A DNA stretch of 23,011 nucleotides from CBDHFF01 sp965262395. GTDB taxonomy: Bacteria > Pseudomonadota > Alphaproteobacteria > Rickettsiales > Anaplasmataceae. The stretch covers positions 1-23,011 of the forward strand of contig CBDHFF010000002.1 of the NCBI GenBank assembly GCA_965262395.1, written 5' to 3'. Within the stretch, counting starts at the first letter, position 1; each line of letters begins with the position of its first letter. Made by a program: the position numbers and the translations under genes. The notes below the pieces were generated by a model. That model was not told the DNA's origin. It did not search any database and saw only the letters and a program-made list of their open reading frames with translations. This document shows, one piece after another, positions 18,701 through 23,011 of this stretch.

Positions 18701-18765
18701 TTTGGGGAAGCAACACTAAAAGATAGTGTAAGTAGCAACATCACCATTGCAATGAACGCTTTCAT
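15715..18765 (-). CDS. Exported four-cysteine-module repeat protein A, 1016 aa
   Basis: Unrecognised family. The start is ATG 18763-18765, not the ATG 30 bases upstream: GGAG sits 7 bases before it and a signal peptide (MKAFIAMVMLLLTLSF, cut near ASA) follows at once. Four modules begin YDC-x2-C and continue to a CGCK motif: 81-207, 496-606, 621-742 and 790-911. The cysteines are C83/C86/C106/C108, C498/C501/C522/C524, C623/C626/C649/C651 and C792/C795/C818/C820. Each module runs on through a VLVP or ILVP strand, a TxID...DL strand and a closing LP or IP. A cysteine-free insert fills 208-495. The C-terminus (912-1016) is low-complexity: three NNNQTSQD units, PPPPP, then an Arg-rich tail ending GRRGSSR. 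Probably secreted or surface-exposed. Modules 2-4 are nearly identical to those of the partial paralogue at 20651-23011. Confidence 0.88.
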   Translation of the reverse strand: MKAFIAMVMLLLTLSFSVASPNKASASEMNPDQLQDALEILQTLPENPSIMALIKHLQEGMQDSQVSATLTDGQQSLAHRYDCNTCSLKSGLKIRSTDERDMIGICGCKRIVVKAANDSRLRNLGVRLRAAGGVNTFNNTIEPGQQASIMVPVYQGGAMANITIVAYYGNNGVQKTKTERDRRFSSRHLISTDIDLVNLTHTFRTAKIEVGAELKNTLAIEVTGDAFQQSITNLTREETVTAHRGQAINDDPEHEDKQSTRGPRFFSLIHNYDATIFNIGKMTARMTVNGSGSSVGETWSSRINKGTTHVERVSLPINEIVGNNGRVHVAFFLENQGKHNKHSVKGIRGRKVAFKSRAFSSAGDNNSYNEYWAVAGIQNDNGKKKQFEKFMGRHGALAGDSEYSTNGMITKDLPSYLYEPKVPKIYRLKQGSTHSNPINDLRARPVLNTTNATITLVDPASGEAPANNSQSATANNAQQAVALAFGAQRFAANQKYDCAKCTMRGSHQGPSGADRQAIMEGCGCKSFAINIVDPNLRIRSNISSAGAERIVNSTRGGYFGVLVPTAADGSAMVRVKLENVTTSTAKTVIDTNIDLREGNVSFRLPVRPGSPASYLAHTDRYDCSKCKVLGSSGGSSPSNADKNNMMNVCGCKKLAVTINPIPGVQTVRVNTRSRGDENLHNYNANITNGKSFSILVPRDARGKAMNHLKVEAMEGANQYRTLIDEHVDLAEEAEGNTYTVTIPENGQSASGPESDQAEGTPQQAFNGSPSYSAAAPAAAAVDVATTTAKYDCARCKVRSSSTGSSPSGADKTAMIELCGCKRLAVNIAPIPGVQTVKVNTQSRGDENLHNVNYNITNGKSFSILVPRDEQGIIMVHLKVEAMEGQNQYRTLIDQHLNLAQETQSGTHTVSLPEQDTQSSTGSSAAPNNNNNQTSQDNNNQTSQDNNNQTSQDNNNQPPPPPAQSEKNNTPPSNDRYQANPAGTRTESNDRQAARERSEERIRARNERSSGRRGSSR
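15897..15980 (-). repeat. 24-bp in-frame minisatellite in protein A
   Basis: The unit TTATTATTGTCTTGTGAGGT plus CTGG (24 bp, + strand) encodes NNNQTSQD. Gene A carries three QTSQD units; the paralogue at 20793-20898 carries four. The difference of exactly one unit shows it is length-variable. Confidence 0.85.
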
Positions 18766-18772
18766 TAAAAAT

Positions 18773-18776
18773 CTCC
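18773..18776 (-). promoter_or_regulatory. Ribosome binding site deciding the start of protein A
   Basis: GGAG on the minus strand, 7 bases before ATG 18763-18765. It selects the start that begins directly with the signal peptide. Confidence 0.7.
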
Positions 18777-18993
18777 ATCGGGAAAAACAACACACGAATG
18801 ATATTAGATGCCTATTAATTATGTGTTAATAAAGAAGATTATAGGCAGCTGCAGAGAGTCGGAACTTAAGTACTATTAAAGAAAAAACAGAATCAAGCGT
18901 GCATAAAAAGCAGAATATATTAATAAGAAATTCAGCAAAAACATTGCAATTTAGGATGCTAAAAAGATGGCTGTTATTGGTCACTAAAGAACA

Positions 18994-19908
18994 CTAGAAA
19001 GCGCTGTGAAAGTGTAAATTAACATCCATTTTATTCGCAGGATTTTCTTCTTTTTCTGCGCTAAGATCACTGTCATTGGCGGTAGACGAGAGATCTTTTT
19101 GGTCTTGATCGGGGTTGGATATTTCAGATTCTACGAGCTCTTCTGTCGCTGTTAAAGTCGCTTTATTTGTGCCATCTGTGGAGTCCTGTACAACGAAATA
19201 ATTATTAGTTACACTGACATAATCATTGTATATTTCTTTGTTTTTTTCACAGCCAGGACAGATGGCGCGCAACTTGTAACTATTGTTTTGTATGTGTTTT
19301 TTTTCTACGGCGCGATCCACGCATGTGTACTTTCCAGCGGATATTTCTTTGGACCAACCCAGTTTATCAACCATAATTCTAATTGGCTCGTGCCAATTAT
19401 TTCTTACGCAGGCCCTCACATTTTTCACTAAATAATTAATAGATATATCAGAATTTTTAATGAATGTTGGAGATTTTGTTGGGCCATTTATTTGAAGATG
19501 TAGAGTATCTAAATTATTGTTAGTTGCCCCAGATATGAGGTCAAGATCCTTCATAATTTGATTAATTAAAATCAGATCTTTGGCCTTATTTCTACGGACA
19601 CAATTCTTACAAGAGACCTTTAATTTGAAGTCAGAATCATCTTCATTAACTATAGTTTGTATTGATTCCATTTTGTTAATAACCTTAGATTTGCTGCCAA
19701 GTACAACAGATAATCTGGCGGCAGAATCATTAGTAATGATAATATTTTTGCAAGAATCAGTGCATTCTGAGACGATATCAGGACCATTATTATTTGCACA
19801 AATTTGACAATCTATTGCAGCAAGAGGCGAGGGTAAAATAGCAAAAAAGAGCAATAGTGTAAGGCCCGCAATGGCTTTTTCACACTCTAAAACAATCTTC
19901 GATTTCAT
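18994..19908 (-). CDS. Exported cysteine-rich protein, 304 aa, short paralogue of the 1152-aa protein
   Basis: A signal peptide (about 1-31, hydrophobic core LTLLLFFAIL, cut near PLAA) precedes C34-x2-C37-x11-C49-x3-C53, then CKNII-type residues as in the other family members. The order C100-x2-C103 with RRN, C167, C196, and C217-x2-C220 before a YNDYVSV strand parallels C101/C104 RRN, C181, C212 and C242/C245 of the 1152-aa protein with similar spacing, so the two are homologous over their first two domains. After about 240 the chain is acidic and disordered (ending KEENPANKMDVNLHFHSAF). The last residues alternate hydrophobic and polar and end in Phe, which can occur in outer-membrane proteins, but no barrel is evident. 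It lies upstream of protein A on the same strand. Function unknown. Confidence 0.82.
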   Translation of the reverse strand: MKSKIVLECEKAIAGLTLLLFFAILPSPLAAIDCQICANNNGPDIVSECTDSCKNIIITNDSAARLSVVLGSKSKVINKMESIQTIVNEDDSDFKLKVSCKNCVRRNKAKDLILINQIMKDLDLISGATNNNLDTLHLQINGPTKSPTFIKNSDISINYLVKNVRACVRNNWHEPIRIMVDKLGWSKEISAGKYTCVDRAVEKKHIQNNSYKLRAICPGCEKNKEIYNDYVSVTNNYFVVQDSTDGTNKATLTATEELVESEISNPDQDQKDLSSTANDSDLSAEKEENPANKMDVNLHFHSAF

Positions 19909-20091
19909 GCCGTAATCCAGAGAAATATCAAAATAACTGCCGTGATCATAGCTCGCAGTTATAAATTAAATATTAATCTCTTATTTCTTGATTTTCCAGT
20001 AATTTTCAATGAATACAAATCGGTTTAATTGATTCAAAAATAGGTTCAGAAATGGGTGCATAATAGGTTGTGCGGTTCGCTCGTTGTCGAG

Positions 20092-20466
20092 CCGCCACAT
20101 CTCTAAATCTGATTCAGAATTTGAAGTAGATTTCTGTTTTTAAACAGTTTTTCCGCTGCCAGATTTTCTGTTTTCAGAGCACAAATTCTGCCTGTTGCCG
20201 AGCCGCCACATCTCTAAATCTGATTCAGAATTTGAAGTAGATTTCTGTTTTTAAAACAGTTTTTTCCGCTGCCAGATTTAATCTGTTTTCAGACCCGCCA
20301 CATTATAAATCTGATTCAGAATTTGAAGTAATTTCTGTTTTTAAAACAGCTTTTCCGCTGCCGCAAATTCGTTGTCGACCCGCCATACTCCTTATTTAAT
20401 CTAAAAATGGTTGTACGGATCGCTCGTTATCGACCCGCCACATCTATAAATCTGATTCAGAATCAG
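20092..20466. repeat. Dispersed/tandem hairpin-rich intergenic repeats
   Basis: A unit starting CCGCCACAT, then AAATCTGATTCAGAATTTGAAG and CTGTTTTTAAAACAG, then TTTTTCCGCTGCC recurs at 20092, 20203 and 20295, with shorter remnants at 20380 and 20435. The spacings are irregular (111, 92, 85, 55). TCTGA/TCAGA and CTGTTT/AAACAG are inverted repeats inside each unit; the second is followed by T-runs. A GTTGTCGA-type word precedes several units. No protein frame is open. Confidence 0.85.
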
Positions 20467-20614
20467 CCATTTTCAGGAATGGTTACAGTGTAAGTATTGC
20501 CCTCTGCCTCTTCAGCTAAATCAACATGCTCGTCAATCAAAGTGCGATACTGATTGGCGCCTTCCATTGCTTCAACTTTAAGATGATTCATGGCCTTGCC
20601 ACGGGCATCTCTTG
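20467..20614 (-). pseudogene. 148-bp fragment of a protein A-type gene
   Basis: Nearly identical to 16530-16677 of gene A (module 3, from RDARGKAMNHLKVEAMEG through the end of the module near TIPENG), with about two base differences. It has no start, no signal peptide and no complete module. Sharp edges at both ends and the position between hairpin repeats and the next gene copy mark it as a recombination leftover. Confidence 0.9.
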
Positions 20615-20650
20615 TGAAGGATAGATAAAAAAGGATCAATTTTTTCTTTA

Positions 20651-23011
20651 TTATCTTCCTCTATTTTGAGCTCTGCGTAGTTTTTTTCTATAACTTCTTC
20701 TATTGTTTCTATGAGATGATTTCGCCGATTTTGCTGATTTCGCCGACTTAGATGATTTTTCCGACTGCGCCGGAGGCGGAGGAGGCTGGTTATTATTGTC
20801 TTGTGAGGTCTGGTTATTATTGTCTTGTGAGGTCTGGTTATTGTTGTCTTGTGAGGTCTGGTTATTATTGTCTTGTGAGGTCTGGTTATTGTTATTATTA
20901 GGAGCCGCAGAAGATCCTGTGGATGACTGAGTATCTTGCTCAGGCAGACTTACGGTGTGAGTGCCGCTTTGAGTTTCTTGAGCCAAATTGAGGTGCTGGT
21001 CGATCAAAGTGCGATACTGGTTTTGGCCTTCCATTGCTTCAACTTTAAGGTGAACCATAATTATACCTTGCTCATCTCTGGGTACCAGAATGGAGAACGA
21101 TTTGCCATTCGTGATGTTATAATTAACGTTGTGCAGGTTTTCATCGCCACGTGATTGAGTGTTCACTTTTACTGTTTGAACACCAGGTATTGGGGCAATA
21201 TTTACAGCAAGTCTCTTACAGCCACACAGCTCTATCATTGCTGTTTTGTCAGCACCTGAAGGGCTGCTGCCCGTAGAACTGCTGCGAACTTTACATCTTG
21301 CGCAGTCATATTTAGCTGTTGTTGTGGCTACATCTACGGCAGCTGCAGCAGGCGCAGCGGCGGAGTATGAAGGAGAGCCATTAAATGCCTGTTGAGGTGT
21401 GCCCTCAGCCTGGTCTGATTCAGGTCCCGAAGCAGATTGACCATTTTCAGGAATGGTTACAGTGTAAGTATTGCCCTCTGCCTCTTCAGCTAAATCAACA
21501 TGCTCGTCAATCAAAGTGCGATACTGATTGGCGCCTTCCATTGCTTCAACTTTAAGGTGATTCATGGCTTTGCCACGGGCATCTCTTGGTACCAAAATCG
21601 AAAATGATTTGCCATTGGTAATGTTAGCATTATAATTGTGTAAATTCTCATCACCACGTGATCTAGTATTCACCCGTACCGTTTGCACACCAGGTATTGG
21701 GTTAATAGTTACAGCAAGTTTTTTACAGCCACACACGTTCATCATGTTGTTTTTGTCAGCATTCGAAGGACTAGATCCCCCTGAGCTGCCGAGAACTTTA
21801 CATTTTGAGCAATCATATCGGTCAGTGTGAGCGAGATAACTTGCAGGGCTGCCTGGTCTTACTGGTAATCTGAACGACACATTGCCTTCTCTGAGGTCAA
21901 TATTGGTATCAATAACGGTTTTTGCAGTAGAAGTGGTTACATTTTCCAGCTTCACACGAACCATTGCAGAACCATCTGCTGCGGTTGGTACTAACACTCC
22001 GAAGTAGCCGCCTCTGGTGCTATTGACGATTCTTTCTGCGCCAGCCGAGCTAATATTTGATCTGATTCTCAAATTAGGATCAACGATATTTATGGCAAAG
22101 GATTTACATCCACAGCCTTCCATAATAGCCTGTCTGTCTGCTCCTGAAGGCCCCTGATGGCTGCCACGCATCGTGCATTTTGCACAGTCGTATTTTTGGT
22201 TTGCAGCGAATCGTTGTGCCCCAAATGCCAATGCTACAGCTTGTTGAGCGTTGTTTGCAGTAGCTGATTGGGAGTTGTTTGCAGGAGCTTCTCCAGATGC
22301 GGGATCCACAAGAGTTATAGTTGCGTTAGTTGTGTTTAGCACAGGGCGAGCTCTGAGATCATTGATTGGATTAGAGTGAGTTGAGCCCTGTTTTAATCGA
22401 TAAATCTTAGGCACTTTTGGTTCATAAAGGTACGAAGGAAGATCCTTTGTAATCATGCCATTTGTGGAATATTCACTATCTCCAGCTAGAGCTCCGTGCC
22501 TTCCCATGAATTTTTCAAACTGCTTTTTCTTGCCATTATCATTCTGGATTCCAGCGACAGCCCAGTATTCATTATAGGAATTGTTGTCGCCAGCAGAAGA
22601 GAATGCCCTGGATTTGAAGGCCACTTTTCGACCACGAATGCCTTTAACGCTGTGTTTATTGTGTTTACCTTGATTTTCAAGGAAGAAAGCAACATGAACC
22701 CTGCCATTATTCCCTACTATTTCATTAATTGGCAATGAAACTCTTTCAACATGCGTCGTCCCCTTGTTTATCCTGCTCGACCATGTTTCTCCTTGTTGTC
22801 TTCTCGAATTATAAAATTGACGAGCTTTATCAGAGGATCGATAGTCAGGTTCTGCGTCATCATATTCAGCCTGTCCTTTGCTAGTAATGTGAATACCATT
22901 AATTACTATCCGTGCAGTCATTCTACCGATATTAAATATTGTTGCATCATAATTATGAATTAGGCCAAAGAACCTTGGACCACGCGCTGATTCTTGATCT
23001 TCATTCTCAGG
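20651..23011 (-). CDS. Exported four-cysteine-module repeat protein B, 5' end outside window
   Basis: The frame is open to the right edge (first visible residues PENEDQESARGPRFFG), so the ATG at 22919-22921 is internal. 786 codons are visible. The sequence matches protein A from its central insert onward: three YDC-x2-C...CGCK modules equal to modules 2-4 of A with no amino-acid difference that I found. It differs at both sides. Upstream, the short MTVNGSGSS of A is replaced by a longer INGIHITSKGQAEYDD-type segment with YRSSDKARQFYNSRRQQ. Downstream it has four NNNQTSQD units and a Lys/Arg tail (EKSSKSAKSAKSAKSSHR to RRAQNRGR). The signal peptide and first module should lie beyond 23011. Probably a secreted or surface paralogue of A kept alike by gene conversion. 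Confidence 0.87.
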   Translation of the reverse strand, partial: PENEDQESARGPRFFGLIHNYDATIFNIGRMTARIVINGIHITSKGQAEYDDAEPDYRSSDKARQFYNSRRQQGETWSSRINKGTTHVERVSLPINEIVGNNGRVHVAFFLENQGKHNKHSVKGIRGRKVAFKSRAFSSAGDNNSYNEYWAVAGIQNDNGKKKQFEKFMGRHGALAGDSEYSTNGMITKDLPSYLYEPKVPKIYRLKQGSTHSNPINDLRARPVLNTTNATITLVDPASGEAPANNSQSATANNAQQAVALAFGAQRFAANQKYDCAKCTMRGSHQGPSGADRQAIMEGCGCKSFAINIVDPNLRIRSNISSAGAERIVNSTRGGYFGVLVPTAADGSAMVRVKLENVTTSTAKTVIDTNIDLREGNVSFRLPVRPGSPASYLAHTDRYDCSKCKVLGSSGGSSPSNADKNNMMNVCGCKKLAVTINPIPGVQTVRVNTRSRGDENLHNYNANITNGKSFSILVPRDARGKAMNHLKVEAMEGANQYRTLIDEHVDLAEEAEGNTYTVTIPENGQSASGPESDQAEGTPQQAFNGSPSYSAAAPAAAAVDVATTTAKYDCARCKVRSSSTGSSPSGADKTAMIELCGCKRLAVNIAPIPGVQTVKVNTQSRGDENLHNVNYNITNGKSFSILVPRDEQGIIMVHLKVEAMEGQNQYRTLIDQHLNLAQETQSGTHTVSLPEQDTQSSTGSSAAPNNNNNQTSQDNNNQTSQDNNNQTSQDNNNQTSQDNNNQPPPPPAQSEKSSKSAKSAKSAKSSHRNNRRSYRKKLRRAQNRGR
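20793..20898 (-). repeat. 24-bp in-frame minisatellite in protein B
   Basis: Four copies of the NNNQTSQD-coding 24-bp unit, one more than in gene A. The last spacer reads GTTATTATTAGG in B versus TGTTGTTATTAGG in A, a small difference at the edge of the array. Confidence 0.85.

Noticed and set aside
18766..18795. Longer start for protein A adding MCCFSRWRFL
   Set aside because: GGAG lies inside this extension at the proper distance from the downstream ATG, and the signal peptide begins at the downstream Met.
20120..20270. CTGTTTTTAAAACAG plus T-run as intrinsic terminators
   Set aside because: The T-run lies on the plus strand, where no gene precedes it, and the stem is only A-T rich. The copies are better explained as part of the repeat unit.
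22919..22921. ATG as the true start of protein B
   Set aside because: The frame continues upstream to the window edge with sequence homologous to protein A (GPRFFGLIHNYDATIFNIG), so this Met is internal.
1..23011. tRNA, rRNA, insertion sequences or phage genes
   Set aside because: No tRNA-like T-loop in a cloverleaf context, no rRNA signature, no transposase or integrase motif and no terminal inverted repeats with target duplications were found by reading both strands.

Overview
The window is AT-rich, loosely packed bacterial DNA with long repeat-filled intergenic stretches. The housekeeping genes fit an alphaproteobacterium of the order Rickettsiales, probably Anaplasmataceae-like: an NtrX-type regulator without the sigma54-contact loop, type I glutamine synthetase, a HIG1 twin-membrane protein, TrkH, a fused two-unit iron permease and a PpiD-like foldase. 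I cannot name the genus from sequence alone.

Left half (1-11551), housekeeping genes separated by repeats. A 5'-truncated YggS/PLPHP gene (1-513, +) is followed by a tandem-repeat tract (541-1070). A PpiD-like foldase (1266-2993, -) has lost its C-terminus to a frameshift; the missing tail is still readable down to 1129. It is divergent from ntrX (3123-4529, +). A short unlisted gene for a HIG1-domain protein (4734-4901, +) precedes glnA (5005-6417, +). Then come an eight-unit, about 85-bp tandem array (6652-7268), an unrecognised 123-aa gene with a possible second frameshift (7369-7740, -), trkH (8080-9567, -), a 111-bp triplication of the end of the iron permease gene (9691-10021) and the permease itself (fbpB-like, 9920-11551, -).

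Right half (11712-23011), all on the minus strand and visibly richer in G+C. This is a cluster of large, exported, cysteine-rich repeat proteins: 1152 aa, 1016 aa, 304 aa, and a second copy of the 1016-aa type that runs off the right edge. A tiny membrane/secreted ORF with a CPSC motif lies among them. I do not recognise the main proteins as a named family. They share an N-terminal four-cysteine module (C-x2-C, 11-22 residues, C-x1-3-C, then a beta-like run). It occurs once in the 304-aa and 1152-aa proteins, four times in the 1016-aa protein and at least three times in its partial copy. The two 1016-type genes are almost identical over about 2.0 kb but diverge sharply on both sides, with different basic tails, a different copy number of a 24-bp repeat, and a solo gene fragment between them. 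This looks like an expanding, recombining surface or secreted antigen/effector family, and it is the most novel content here.

Working together: NtrX and GlnA suggest nitrogen/glutamine sensing, TrkH and the Fbp permease import K+ and Fe3+, and PpiD would help fold exported proteins, possibly including the disulfide-rich cluster products. These functional links are inference.
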